NCBI GenBank assembly: GCA_946630785.1 | Contig: CAMOZC010000005.1 | Span: 1-36,915 of the forward strand | Reading direction: 5' to 3' | Source: an uncultured Clostridia bacterium | GTDB taxonomy: Bacteria; Bacillota; Clostridia; Christensenellales; UBA1242 | Length of the DNA: 36,915 nt | The notes under the pieces: generated by a model | Database searches by the model: none | The model's input: only the letters and a program-made list of their open reading frames with translations | What the model was told of the DNA's origin: nothing | Shown here: positions 1 to 9,702 of the stretch, in pieces | Numbering within the stretch: position 1 is the stretch's first letter | How the letters are laid out: each line of letters starts with the position of its first letter | Translations under genes and position numbers: made by a program

Positions 1-1257
1 ACCTTGTAAAACATGAATATCAACACCAGGTTGGTTATCCGCTGCAGTTGAGAAGACTTGACTCTTCTTGGTAGGAATTGTCGTATTACGTTCAATCAAT
101 TTAGTACATACACCACCCAAAGTTTCAATACCCAAAGACAATGGTGTTACATCCAACAACAAAACATCCTTAACGTTACCAGTTAAAACACCACCTTGAA
201 TGGCAGCACCAATCGCAACGCATTCATCTGGGTTAACACCTTTAAATGGTTCTTTACCGGTCTTTTGTTTCAAAGCTTCAACAACGGCTGGAATACGGGT
301 TGAACCACCAACCAAGATAACTTTAGCGATATCGTTAAATGTTAATTTAGCATCTTTCATACAAGCATCAACACATTTCATTGAACGGTCAATCAAGTCT
401 TTTGTCATGTCATCAAATTTAGCACGAGTCAAATCAAATTCTAAGTGTTTTGGACCATTTGCATCAGCGGTAATGTAAGCTTCGCTAATCGTAGTTTTAG
501 TCATACCACTTAAATCAATCTTAGCTTTTTCGGCAGCTTGTTTCAAACGTTGCATTGCCATTTTATCTTTACTTAAATCAATGCCATTCTTAGCTTTGAA
601 ATCGTCAACCAATAAATTAATAATACGTTGATCAAAATCATCACCACCCAAGTGGGTATCACCATTGGTTGCCAAAACTTCAAAGACACCGTCGGCTAAA
701 TCCAAAATTGAAACATCGAAGGTACCACCACCCAAGTCATAAACCAAAACTTTTTCGTTCTTGCTACCATCTTTATCCAAACCATATGCCAAAGCGGCTG
801 CGGTTGGTTCGTTAATGATACGCATAACTTCCAAGCCAGCAATCTTACCAGCATCCTTAGTTGCTTGACGTTGGCTATCGTTAAAGTAAGCCGGAACAGT
901 AATAACTGCCTTGGTTACTTTTGCACCCAAATATGCTTCGGCATCATTTTTTAATTTGGTTAAAATCATCGCAGAAATTTCCTGTGGAGTGTATTTTTTA
1001 CCACCCATCGAAACTTTTTCTGCAGTACCCATTTTACGTTTAATTGAAATGATTGTATCTTCAGCGTTAGAAACGGCTTGACGTTTCGCAACTTGACCAA
1101 CGATACGTTCACCGGCTTTGGTGACACCAACTACTGATGGAGTTGTACGACCACCCTCACTGTTGGCGATAACGACAGGTTCACTGCCTTCAATTACTGA
1201 GACACAACTGTTTGTTGTTCCCAAGTCAATACCAATAATTTTATTTGTTGTTTGCAT
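1..1257 (-). CDS. dnaK: Chaperone DnaK (Hsp70), N-terminal part; runs off the left window edge
   Basis: Reverse strand from 1257 reads [20 protein letters not shown]...; the frame is open to position 1 (...[20 protein letters not shown]). SD-like GGGAG upstream. Follows grpE and hrcA. Confidence 0.97.
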   Translation of the reverse strand, partial: MQTTNKIIGIDLGTTNSCVSVIEGSEPVVIANSEGGRTTPSVVGVTKAGERIVGQVAKRQAVSNAEDTIISIKRKMGTAEKVSMGGKKYTPQEISAMILTKLKNDAEAYLGAKVTKAVITVPAYFNDSQRQATKDAGKIAGLEVMRIINEPTAAALAYGLDKDGSKNEKVLVYDLGGGTFDVSILDLADGVFEVLATNGDTHLGGDDFDQRIINLLVDDFKAKNGIDLSKDKMAMQRLKQAAEKAKIDLSGMTKTTISEAYITADANGPKHLEFDLTRAKFDDMTKDLIDRSMKCVDACMKDAKLTFNDIAKVILVGGSTRIPAVVEALKQKTGKEPFKGVNPDECVAIGAAIQGGVLTGNVKDVLLLDVTPLSLGIETLGGVCTKLIERNTTIPTKKSQVFSTAADNQPGVDIHVLQG

Positions 1258-1325
1258 TTTTTTACTCCCTTTTATTTTTATGTTTTATATATGTGCTTTT
1301 AGATAATTTTCTTTTTATCTATTAT

Positions 1326-1862
1326 CTATTGCGCTCCAGAAACTTTTACCATCGCGGGTCTTAAGACGTGACCATGGAAGGTAAATCCCTTTTGCCATTC
1401 CTCCAAAATTTGATCTGGAGCCACACCATCCACTTTTTCCACCGCCACTGCATTGTGCAATTTAGGATCAAAGGGTTGGTCTTTGGTGACAATTGGTTCA
1501 ATTCCCAATTTTTGGAATAGGTCGTCCATTTTTTTGCGAATAATTTCAAACCCTGCCAAATCGGCCGGATCGGCAATTTTTTTACCGGCTTCCACAACTC
1601 CGTCATAAATTGGCAATAACAAATTGATGACATAAGTTTGACCATCTTGGAAAGCAGCAGTTACAGCATTTTGATTGCGACGTTTGTAGTTTTCAAATTC
1701 CGCTTTTTGGTATTTAGCCAAATCCAAATTTGCTTTTGCTTTTGCTTCCAAATCAGCAATTAACTTTTCTGTTTCCGACAAAGTATCAGCTGTTTTGTTT
1801 TCGGTTGCCGATTGCGATTCAGTTTTCTCTTTTTGTGAAGCAACGTTATTTTTTTCCTTCAT
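1326..1862 (-). CDS. grpE: Nucleotide exchange factor GrpE
   Basis: ORF 178 aa with YQKAEFENYKRRNQ, LLPIYDG and HNAVAVEKVDGVAPDQILEEWQKGFTFHGHVLRPAMVKVS; AGGAGG-type SD; between hrcA and dnaK. Confidence 0.96.
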   Translation of the reverse strand: MKEKNNVASQKEKTESQSATENKTADTLSETEKLIADLEAKAKANLDLAKYQKAEFENYKRRNQNAVTAAFQDGQTYVINLLLPIYDGVVEAGKKIADPADLAGFEIIRKKMDDLFQKLGIEPIVTKDQPFDPKLHNAVAVEKVDGVAPDQILEEWQKGFTFHGHVLRPAMVKVSGAQ

Positions 1863-2892
1863 CTTTCTTACCTCCTGTTTGATTTACCAATAAACGTTGT
1901 TCTTTGGTTTGAGATAACAACGCATACAAGGCAATGATTAACTGTTTATAATCAATGCGGTCTGGACCGACCAAGCCAATACTAGCAACGTTTTCACCGC
2001 AAATATTATAGTTAAACTTGATAATTGAACTATCCGCCAACAATTCATCATCAATTTCCGCACCAATAATCACTGTATCATCTGCGTCCAAAGCTTTACT
2101 CATTGTAGCATCATCACTTACCGCTTTGCTAATTTGACGCACACGTTCAATGTCATTGTATTCGGGAATCTCTAACAATTTAATGGTGTTCAAATTACGA
2201 TTAATGTTGGTATTAATAAACTTTTCCAGTTGTTTGCTAATACCTTGGCACAATTCATCAAAGAACGACAAATCTTCACTAATCTTTTTCGCGATGCTTG
2301 ATAAGTTTTCCAACATCTCACGCAAAGTTAAACCACGAACTTTAGTGTTTAATGCAGCACTTGCATCTTCCGCTTGTTTATCCGACAACGGCGTATTTGT
2401 GTGCAAAGTACCATTTAAACTTCCAGCGTTGGTTTTGATTAGAATCATCGTATCGCCTTCAACCAAAGGAACCAATGTAACATTTACCACATGTAATGTT
2501 GCAAATTTAGTTTTTACAACTACAGGGAAATTAAAAGCCGCCGAAATCTTTTCTGTCAAATCTTGTACGATATTTGGCAAGCTTTGCACACGTTCAGATA
2601 CAGTATTAGCGGCAAACGATAATTCACCAGCCTTAATGTCCATCTCGCCTAAGATTTTATTTACATAGGCGCGATAACCCATCGTAGTTGGCACACGGCC
2701 ACCACTGGTATGTACCTGACGCAAATAGCCCATTTGTTCCAAAGTCTTCAAGTCGTTACGAATTGTCGCTGATGATTTTGCAAAGTCGCCACGACTCGCT
2801 AACGTTCCCGAAGCAATTGGGGTCGCATTGCGAATGTACTCTTCCACACTAACCATTAACAAGTTCTCTAACCTACTTGACAATTTCGCCAT
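1846..2892 (-). CDS. hrcA: Heat-inducible transcription repressor HrcA
   Basis: 348 aa; N-terminal winged-helix region (TPIASGTLA..GDFAKSSATIRNDLKTLEQMGYLRQVHTSGGRVPTTMGYRAYV) typical of HrcA; start of the hrcA-grpE-dnaK operon. Confidence 0.96.
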   Translation of the reverse strand: MAKLSSRLENLLMVSVEEYIRNATPIASGTLASRGDFAKSSATIRNDLKTLEQMGYLRQVHTSGGRVPTTMGYRAYVNKILGEMDIKAGELSFAANTVSERVQSLPNIVQDLTEKISAAFNFPVVVKTKFATLHVVNVTLVPLVEGDTMILIKTNAGSLNGTLHTNTPLSDKQAEDASAALNTKVRGLTLREMLENLSSIAKKISEDLSFFDELCQGISKQLEKFINTNINRNLNTIKLLEIPEYNDIERVRQISKAVSDDATMSKALDADDTVIIGAEIDDELLADSSIIKFNYNICGENVASIGLVGPDRIDYKQLIIALYALLSQTKEQRLLVNQTGGKKDEGKK

Positions 2893-2895
2893 TTG

Positions 2896-2922
2896 CTAGC
2901 ATTCACCTCCTTGTACTGCTAA
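2896..2922 (-). promoter_or_regulatory. Degenerate CIRCE operator (HrcA binding site)
   Basis: Reverse strand TTAGCAGTA-CAAGGAGGT-GAATGCTAG matches TTAGCACTC-N9-GAGTGCTAA at 7/9 in each arm with exact 9-nt spacing, directly upstream of hrcA. Confidence 0.75.
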
Positions 2923-2923
2923 T

Positions 2924-2950
2924 ATTATATGCAATTTTTAGCAATGTCAA
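2924..2950 (-). promoter_or_regulatory. Sigma-A-type promoter of the hrcA operon
   Basis: Reverse strand TTGACA (2950-2945), 15-nt spacer, TATAAT (2929-2924). Confidence 0.7.
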
Positions 2951-2981
2951 CACTTTTTTGCCAATTTTTTTTATTCACAGT

Positions 2982-4067
2982 TTAACAACGCGTAGTACGC
3001 AGAGAATCCGCATCCAAATTCAAGTGCAAAGCTGGTAAAACATAACAGCCACCATCATGCACTGCCCGATAATCCATTTCACCATCTTCATCAATTTGCA
3101 TAATTCCCGTTGAACAATCGCTATTCTGCAAAGCCGAACGCAACCAATATCTATATCCACAACACCTCTGTTCAGATTCAAATTGCCAAAGTACTAACTC
3201 AGTGTAACTTGGCAACCAAATGCAATCATACTTCCACATGTCATTACCAATTCGTTCAACATAATCACTTACTGCATTCCACTCTAAAATATTTCCACCA
3301 GCCGGAATACCCCAAGCCTCATTGAACAAATTACAATCATATGTCCACATTGCCAGTGCTGATTGTGTTTCTTGCCATTTGACCTCACTAGGTTTTACAA
3401 TTGCATCAGTTACCGAATTTTCAATGTTACGCATAGTAAAAACCGCAAATTGGTTTTTTCTATCTTGTTGTACATTGATCAACGTATTAAAATCAGATGC
3501 ATATTGACCACCATTATTCAAAGTCACCGCCCGCATATAACTAGTACCATACATATTGGCCGGATGAACCAAATCTGAAAGATCATATGCAGCCCAAGTT
3601 TGAAACTTAGAAAGTATTAATGCATCAGACAACATTATAGTTAAAATCGGAGTACGGCTTACATCATCTTCTTCACCAGTTAATGACAGACAACACACCT
3701 GCCATTCTAAGCCACCAAATGTAATAATAATATTTTGCCCTACATTTTTTTTATAATTCTTTTCACGAAAAAAATTTCCACCTTTCAAAGTTTTTGCAGC
3801 CTCATAAATATTTTGATACTCAGTGTTTTCTTCCCCCAATAATATATCATACAACAATTGCACATTTTCAGGATGATTATATAATTCTCCGATTTTAACA
3901 AAATATTCATTACCACGTGCATCAACACGAACCTCTTTATAGTCAATTAATAATGTAACCAAAATAACATTAAAAATAAGCACCACTGTTAAAACACAAG
4001 CAGGAATAATTTTATTATTAATCGTTGTACGAGAAATCACTAATTCAATTTTAGCCCAAGACAACAA
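2982..4067 (-). CDS. Membrane-anchored protein with a DUF6273-like C-terminal domain
   Basis: N-terminal hydrophobic segment (IIPACVLTVVLIFNVILVTLLI); C-terminal ...WLPSYTELVLWQ...YWLRSALQ...CYVLPALHLNL resembles DUF6273. The ORF-track start is a TTG; true start uncertain. Confidence 0.6.
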   Translation of the reverse strand: MLSWAKIELVISRTTINNKIIPACVLTVVLIFNVILVTLLIDYKEVRVDARGNEYFVKIGELYNHPENVQLLYDILLGEENTEYQNIYEAAKTLKGGNFFREKNYKKNVGQNIIITFGGLEWQVCCLSLTGEEDDVSRTPILTIMLSDALILSKFQTWAAYDLSDLVHPANMYGTSYMRAVTLNNGGQYASDFNTLINVQQDRKNQFAVFTMRNIENSVTDAIVKPSEVKWQETQSALAMWTYDCNLFNEAWGIPAGGNILEWNAVSDYVERIGNDMWKYDCIWLPSYTELVLWQFESEQRCCGYRYWLRSALQNSDCSTGIMQIDEDGEMDYRAVHDGGCYVLPALHLNLDADSLRTTRC

Positions 4068-4082
4068 TCATATCAAGAGTTT

Positions 4083-4877
4083 TTAATACAAACCCCATTC
4101 GGCTAATTTTTCAAAGCCGCCAACTTTTTGTACATATTCACGTGCAACTTCCACAATCTCTGCATATGGTTTTCCATCAACGACCGCATCACCAATCGCA
4201 CAAGATAATTCCACTGTTTTGCCAGTTTTTTGTGCCAGCAAGAAAGCATAAATATTAATACTTACATCAGCCTTAGACAAATCTTTACCGTGGATACCAC
4301 CGCCAGTGACACTATGTCCCAGGTCACTACCTAATTTACGGTTTGTAGCACCTGTATCAACATCAGTTCCACCGGTCCAATCACCTAAAGGATTAACCAC
4401 CGTCTGGTAACCAGCTTCGTTATAATATTTTTTTAAATCATCACTATCAGCATTACTTTGACAGATAACTAATTGTTTGCCATTTAAAACATATTTGCCA
4501 TCATATGGATATTTTTCATAAATTTCATGCGCGATTTTTGAAAGGTCCTTTTCTTCCTTACTCAAAGGAACACCTTTGAAAATTCCATTATCGCCACAAC
4601 GTAATCCCTCACTTTGATTTTTGGCCAAATACATATCCTGCGGAACAACCTTCAAACGCACTTTCAAATCACCAGCGATACGACGAACAATTGCTACAAT
4701 CGCTTTACGACGTAACTTAACACTGGTTTCAATAATGATGGTACAAATACCGTGCCCCGCTAAAACCTCAACTGCGATACGCGGGTCTGCTGTTTGTTGA
4801 TACGCTAAATCAACAATCGCACCAGCGATACAATCTGCCACTTTGTCCGGATGAGCCGGATTAACTTTTTCAATCAT
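4083..4877 (-). CDS. metK: Compact S-adenosylmethionine synthetase-like protein
   Basis: HPDKVADCIAGAIVDLA (MAT N-terminal motif), CGDNG, GGTDVDTGATNRKLGSD, TGGGIHGKDLSKAD; about 264 aa from the ATG at 4877. The ORF-track start at 4886 is a TTG. Confidence 0.8.
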   Translation of the reverse strand: MIEKVNPAHPDKVADCIAGAIVDLAYQQTADPRIAVEVLAGHGICTIIIETSVKLRRKAIVAIVRRIAGDLKVRLKVVPQDMYLAKNQSEGLRCGDNGIFKGVPLSKEEKDLSKIAHEIYEKYPYDGKYVLNGKQLVICQSNADSDDLKKYYNEAGYQTVVNPLGDWTGGTDVDTGATNRKLGSDLGHSVTGGGIHGKDLSKADVSINIYAFLLAQKTGKTVELSCAIGDAVVDGKPYAEIVEVAREYVQKVGGFEKLAEWGLY

Positions 4878-4942
4878 TTGTACCAATCCTTTTATTTACG
4901 TTTCCTTGTCTTTTTCTGTCGGGAATTTATCAATTTTCTTTT

Positions 4943-5017
4943 TGGTCGGGGTGGCGGGAATTGAACCCACTGCCTCTTGCACCCGAAACAAGCGCGATAC
5001 CGATTCGCTACACCCCG
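4943..5017 (-). tRNA. tRNA-Pro (anticodon CGG), CCA encoded
   Basis: Reverse strand CGGGGTG-TA-GCGAATCGGTATCGC-G-CTTGTTTCGGGTGCAAG-AGGCA-GTGGGTTCAATTCCCGC-CACCCCG-ACCA folds as a cloverleaf; anticodon loop TTCGGGT. Confidence 0.93.
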
Positions 5018-5114
5018 TGTTATTACAACTTATCATAAATTGATTGACGAAGCAATAACTTTATGGAAAACTAAGGGTATTTTCATATTATTTTTTGGGG
5101 GAAAATAATTACGA

Positions 5115-6185
5115 ATGAAACACTGGCTTAAAATCTTAACACTATCTTTTTTCTGTCTTATTACCACTGTTATTTTCATTTCTTGCGGACCAAATATCTC
5201 CGCCTCTAATGCTGATAATCTGGCATCTAATCATAAAATCCAGGACAATACTGTCATTTCAGACATTAATGATTCACAGCCTGAAATTGACGAACCTGTG
5301 GCTGAAACAAATCATCAAAATTTTGAAGATTCCGAACAGTCAGAAGAAATTTGTCATGAAGAAAATGACGAAATCCCCACTCTTACCAATGTACACCAAC
5401 ACCACTGCGAATGGCGTATAATAAAATCGGCAACATGTTCCGAACCTGGCCTAGAAGCCTATGTCTGTATCACATGTGGTGAGCACATCGACACGCGCGA
5501 TATTGCTTTAATTCCACATCATTACATTGGAACAATTTCCAAACCCGCAACTTGTTGTTCTGATGGTGAAGAAATATTCACCTGCAAATATTGTCAGCAT
5601 ACTTATACCCAAATCATTCCTGCTGCAGGTGAACATGAATATGAAATTATTGAGACCATGTTACCGACCTGCGAACACGAAGGTTACCATCAATACAAAT
5701 GTAAACATGGCGATGCCACTTACACTGAAACTATTCCTACCCTTGAACACGAAATTGACCCACAAACTAACCGTTGCGAATATTGCAAAAAATTATTAAT
5801 TAAATCACCATTAAATGACCTGGCTTACTCTTATTGGTATTTAGAAAAAAATTTGACGATTTATTTCGAATCATACAATCCGACCGATAAAACCGGGACT
5901 TATATCTCTTATAGAATTACAATTAACGAAGATGATACGATTACCAAAAACAAGCAACAGCCTTTTAAAGGAACATACACTGTTAACGAGAATTCCATTT
6001 CATTTACTGATACATATTGCCTACATGAAGATAAAAACAATGAATACGAAATTCCAACTTTCACTTTAAACTACCAAGAAAAGCAAAACGACAACGGAGA
6101 AACTATCCATACATTAAACGGAACACCATTTTCGAAATCAAAATATGCGAATAGCACTTTAATTTTTGTAGGATATGAGTTATAA
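5115..6185 (+). CDS. Lipoprotein with Cys/His-rich CxxC repeat modules
   Basis: Signal peptide with lipobox-like FISC; repeats of ATC..G...Y.C..C....T..IP (SATCSEPGLEAYVCITCGEHIDT, PATCCSDGEEIFTCKYCQHTYTQIIP, PTCEHEGYHQYKCKHGDATYTETIP). Confidence 0.7.
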   Translation: MKHWLKILTLSFFCLITTVIFISCGPNISASNADNLASNHKIQDNTVISDINDSQPEIDEPVAETNHQNFEDSEQSEEICHEENDEIPTLTNVHQHHCEWRIIKSATCSEPGLEAYVCITCGEHIDTRDIALIPHHYIGTISKPATCCSDGEEIFTCKYCQHTYTQIIPAAGEHEYEIIETMLPTCEHEGYHQYKCKHGDATYTETIPTLEHEIDPQTNRCEYCKKLLIKSPLNDLAYSYWYLEKNLTIYFESYNPTDKTGTYISYRITINEDDTITKNKQQPFKGTYTVNENSISFTDTYCLHEDKNNEYEIPTFTLNYQEKQNDNGETIHTLNGTPFSKSKYANSTLIFVGYEL

Positions 6186-6193
6186 TATAGCAA
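6181..6193 (+). promoter_or_regulatory. -10 element placed for a leaderless argS transcript
   Basis: TATAAT (6181-6186) + ATAGCA + ATG (6193); no SD. The -35 is weak (TTTAAT at 17-nt spacing). Confidence 0.55.
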
Positions 6194-7824
6194 TGAATTT
6201 AAAACAGATTATTGAAACAAACTTACAGACAATTGAACCGACCGCAACGATTTCGGTTAGTGAAAAAGCGGATTTTCAATGTAACACCGCTTTTGCCCTG
6301 GCAAAACAAGAACATAAAAACCCCGCCGAAATCGCCAACCATATTGCGACATCATGGAATCAACAATATGCTGATATCGCAGACGCCTCCACCATCGGCG
6401 GGTTTATTAATTTCAAAGTAACCGACCAACAACTAAGTGAAATTGCTCAATTTGTTATCAACAAAAAACTGTTACCATTAGCCCAACAAAAACCACGTAC
6501 CGTTTTCTTTGATTACGGTGGCGCCAACATTGCTAAAGAGTTACACATTGGACATTTACGCTCCCCAATTATCGGCGAAGCGTTAAAGCGCGTTTTTCAA
6601 GCCTTTGGACACCATACCATTGCCGGTGTCTATTTAGGCGATTGGGGCTTACAAATGGGACTAGTTATTGCTTCGATTATGGAACAAGGAATTGACGTCA
6701 ATGACGTAACATTATCAATGCTTGGTGAAATTTACCCAGCAGCATCCAAACGTAAAGATGTTGACAAAGAATTTTATGAACGTGCCGCCACGGTAACCAC
6801 AAAATTACAAAACTTAGAAGAACCATATTATGGCATGTGGAAAGTTTTACGTGCTTTATCGGTTAACCAAATTCAAAAAAACTACCAAAAGTTAAATTGT
6901 ACTTTTGACATCTACGATGGTGAAAGTACTTATCAACCAAACGTAAAAAAAGTACTTGAACTACTGCAAAAACAAAACTTATTAGAAAAATCCCAAGGGG
7001 CTTTAATTGTTAACGTAGCTAAACCAGAAGACCAAAAGCCCATGCCACCTGTCATTGTACAAAAGCAAAACGGAGGTGACTTATATGCCACTTCGGATAT
7101 TGCTGCAATTTATACACGCACGCAACAATACCATCCCGACCAATTCGTTTATATTACTGACGCACGTCAAAAACTACACTTTGAACAAATCTTCCGTGTT
7201 GCGCGCATGGGTAATTTAGTTCCTGAAACCACTACACTGACCCACGTCGGTTATGGCACCATTAACGGCACAGATGGCAAACCGTTCAAAACTCGTGCAG
7301 GTGGCACGATTAAATTAGAAGATATCATGGACACGGTTGCTAACGCGACAACCGAATTCGCAGTTGGTCTTTCCGCAATTAAATTTGCCGACTTAATTAA
7401 CCAAGTACATAAAGACTATGTTTTTGACTTACAAAAATGTATTTCTTTTGAAGGCAAGACCGGACCCTACATTTTATATACTATTGTCAGAATCAACGCC
7501 ATTTTCAATAAAGCTGGTAAGTTTAATTGTAACTTCACCAACTTGCCTAAATACATGTCAGATTCAGTACGCAAAGTCATTATCAATGTTATTAAGCTGG
7601 CTGAAGCCTATAACGTTGCCTTAAACACATTATCATTAAATTCAATCGCCGATGCTATTTACAACTTGGCAAACAGTTTCACTGCCTTCTATACTGAACA
7701 TAACATTATTCACGAAACCGACCAGTCTAAAAAAGAATTATACCTATCAATCGCTCAGTTAACAAAAACAGCCCTTGAAATCGGGCTGCATACGTTAGCA
7801 ATTGATACCGTCGAAAAAATGTAA
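6193..7824 (+). CDS. argS: Arginyl-tRNA synthetase
   Basis: Class I motif HIGHLRSPIIGEALKRVF, GVYLGDWGLQMG, DLYATSDIAAI, KPFKTRAGGTIKLEDIMD. Start set at the ATG at 6193; the longer ORF from 6175 overlaps the upstream gene. Confidence 0.97.
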   Translation: MNLKQIIETNLQTIEPTATISVSEKADFQCNTAFALAKQEHKNPAEIANHIATSWNQQYADIADASTIGGFINFKVTDQQLSEIAQFVINKKLLPLAQQKPRTVFFDYGGANIAKELHIGHLRSPIIGEALKRVFQAFGHHTIAGVYLGDWGLQMGLVIASIMEQGIDVNDVTLSMLGEIYPAASKRKDVDKEFYERAATVTTKLQNLEEPYYGMWKVLRALSVNQIQKNYQKLNCTFDIYDGESTYQPNVKKVLELLQKQNLLEKSQGALIVNVAKPEDQKPMPPVIVQKQNGGDLYATSDIAAIYTRTQQYHPDQFVYITDARQKLHFEQIFRVARMGNLVPETTTLTHVGYGTINGTDGKPFKTRAGGTIKLEDIMDTVANATTEFAVGLSAIKFADLINQVHKDYVFDLQKCISFEGKTGPYILYTIVRINAIFNKAGKFNCNFTNLPKYMSDSVRKVIINVIKLAEAYNVALNTLSLNSIADAIYNLANSFTAFYTEHNIIHETDQSKKELYLSIAQLTKTALEIGLHTLAIDTVEKM

Positions 7825-7828
7825 TTAA

Positions 7829-9634
7829 TTAAAGAAACTTTTTAAACTCACTGTCCACAATCGTTATTTTGTGTTCGTTTTTATATTCTTTTAATTTAAG
7901 AGTACGATAATTAGAATAATCACGCGTGAAATAACTATCAACCAAAGTATCAAACTTGGTACGTTTGCCATAAGAAGTCAAACTTGCAAACAAGGTATCA
8001 GCATAATTAGAACTTAATGATTCAGCAATACCCGTATAGATAAATTCACTGATATCGCGGGTGTACATAATAATGTGGGCACCGTACTCTGACCAAACCA
8101 AACCAGAAATCTCACCCTTATGACCATTTTCAAATAATTCCAAACTAGCGTTGGTGAAAGATTCAACCATGGTATTATTTTCTTTTGTGCTACTCATTAA
8201 ATATTCATATTGTGGTTTAGATTCAGAACTCAATTGATCTAAATTCTGCATACCAGGGTCAGAATTGTATTGATTGATATATTCACGGAAAATGTGATAT
8301 TTTTCTTCCAACGAATCGGCTTTACCCAGTGCGGTTTGTAATTCCAACAAGATGTCATATGCCGTTACACCATCACTTTTGGTTTCAGCATATAAGTCGT
8401 TCAAAGCACTGTCTGTGTCAGCCGATGGGTCCTTATCGTTTTGAATACGTTTATATTCGGCTTTTTGCTCTTCAGTAAAGCCAATCAAAATATGGCTTAC
8501 GTTGAATAATTTATTCGCAACATCTTGTGGGATGTAGTAAACATCCGCCAAGCCAGACTTCATCAAACTTTCTTCTAAATCTGATTTTGGGAAATTCTTT
8601 TGATTGTTAATGGCATCCGTAACTTTTTGTTGATAATATTCAATAGCTTTATTTGCGATATTGGTAGCTACAACACGACCTGGTGATTTTTCACCAGCGT
8701 CTTGATTAATCGAATCACACCATGCTGCAAAATTACGGCTGCGGTTCAAATAAGCATCCCATGCTTGAACTGCTTCATTACCAGATAAATTGGTTAATCC
8801 CAAATTATAAGCCACACTAATACGTTCCGTCAAAATCGAAGTTTTATTTGATTCATACATCCGTTCAATTTCGCGATTAATAACAGCACGTTCAGCTTTG
8901 GTTAAATATTTAAAATATTCATTGCCTGGCATTAAATAATCACGTTCCGGAGTTTTTAATTGAGTGAAACCTTTTTCTAAAGATTGCAAGTTACGTAAAA
9001 TTTTAGAAACAGCTTGTTTAATGTTTTTTGCTGAAGCCCCGCCAATTTCGGCAGGTGCATAATATTCATAATCACTTAATGCTAAGGTACCTGTACCATC
9101 TTCATCAACATAACTGGACAAATCCAAAGTGAAGACACGTTCACCATTTTCATAACCAATTAAAATACTTGGCTCATAAGGTTTATCAACCTCATCGTCT
9201 TTTTCTTCGTCGTCTTTTTTATCTTTATCTTCCTTTCCTAAGGCATCATAAACATAAGAACGGATGGTGTTGTCTAATGTTTTATAAGCAGATTGCAAAG
9301 CTAACGCTTTTTCAGAATCACGCAAATCGCCAAACAATTCAATTGAATGTTTTTCCAAAATTTTACTATTCATCAATGAATTTGCAATGTATTTTAACAA
9401 ATCTTCTTGTGAAGAATAGTAACTAGCATATTGATAACCCCATTGCAAATAGGCATTATACAATTCCTGACGTGAAACCGAAATGTCGTCATTCGCGGCC
9501 GTCAACACTTTTACCTTATCACTATATTTTTTATCTAAATCCGTTGCAAACAAAGAACAGGCGGAAAAACTGATTGTTACCACCAAAATCAAAGCCAATG
9601 TTGCTAATCTTGTCCAAATCTTACGCATAAACAT
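7829..9634 (-). CDS. Secreted lipoprotein, PrsA/parvulin-type foldase-like
   Basis: Signal peptide + lipobox (LVVTISFSACSLF); NVSHILIGFTEEQ and MVESFTNASLELFENGHKGEISGLVWSEYGAHIIMYT resemble a PpiC-type domain with a large insert. Confidence 0.7.
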   Translation of the reverse strand: MFMRKIWTRLATLALILVVTISFSACSLFATDLDKKYSDKVKVLTAANDDISVSRQELYNAYLQWGYQYASYYSSQEDLLKYIANSLMNSKILEKHSIELFGDLRDSEKALALQSAYKTLDNTIRSYVYDALGKEDKDKKDDEEKDDEVDKPYEPSILIGYENGERVFTLDLSSYVDEDGTGTLALSDYEYYAPAEIGGASAKNIKQAVSKILRNLQSLEKGFTQLKTPERDYLMPGNEYFKYLTKAERAVINREIERMYESNKTSILTERISVAYNLGLTNLSGNEAVQAWDAYLNRSRNFAAWCDSINQDAGEKSPGRVVATNIANKAIEYYQQKVTDAINNQKNFPKSDLEESLMKSGLADVYYIPQDVANKLFNVSHILIGFTEEQKAEYKRIQNDKDPSADTDSALNDLYAETKSDGVTAYDILLELQTALGKADSLEEKYHIFREYINQYNSDPGMQNLDQLSSESKPQYEYLMSSTKENNTMVESFTNASLELFENGHKGEISGLVWSEYGAHIIMYTRDISEFIYTGIAESLSSNYADTLFASLTSYGKRTKFDTLVDSYFTRDYSNYRTLKLKEYKNEHKITIVDSEFKKFL

Positions 9635-9639
9635 TTATA

Positions 9640-9668
9640 ATTATAAACCAAATCAATCAAAAGTTACA
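9640..9668 (-). promoter_or_regulatory. Predicted leaderless promoter of the PrsA-like gene
   Basis: Reverse strand TTGTAA-N18-TATAAT (9645-9640), then TATAA, then ATG at 9634; no SD. Confidence 0.5.
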
Positions 9669-9702
9669 ATGAAATTTTTTAACTCAACTTAATCGTTAAT
9701 TA

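Noticed and set aside
200-1306. Plus-strand ORFs of 92 and 62 aa
   Set aside because: Antisense to dnaK and its upstream region; no SD or promoter and no protein-like conservation visible.
2150-2668. 172-aa plus-strand ORF inside hrcA
   Set aside because: Fully antisense to a clear hrcA reading frame; a shadow ORF.
4878-4942. SAM riboswitch upstream of metK
   Set aside because: Only about 65 bp separate metK from tRNA-Pro and no SAM-riboswitch-like helices were seen; an SD-like AAAGG is present instead.
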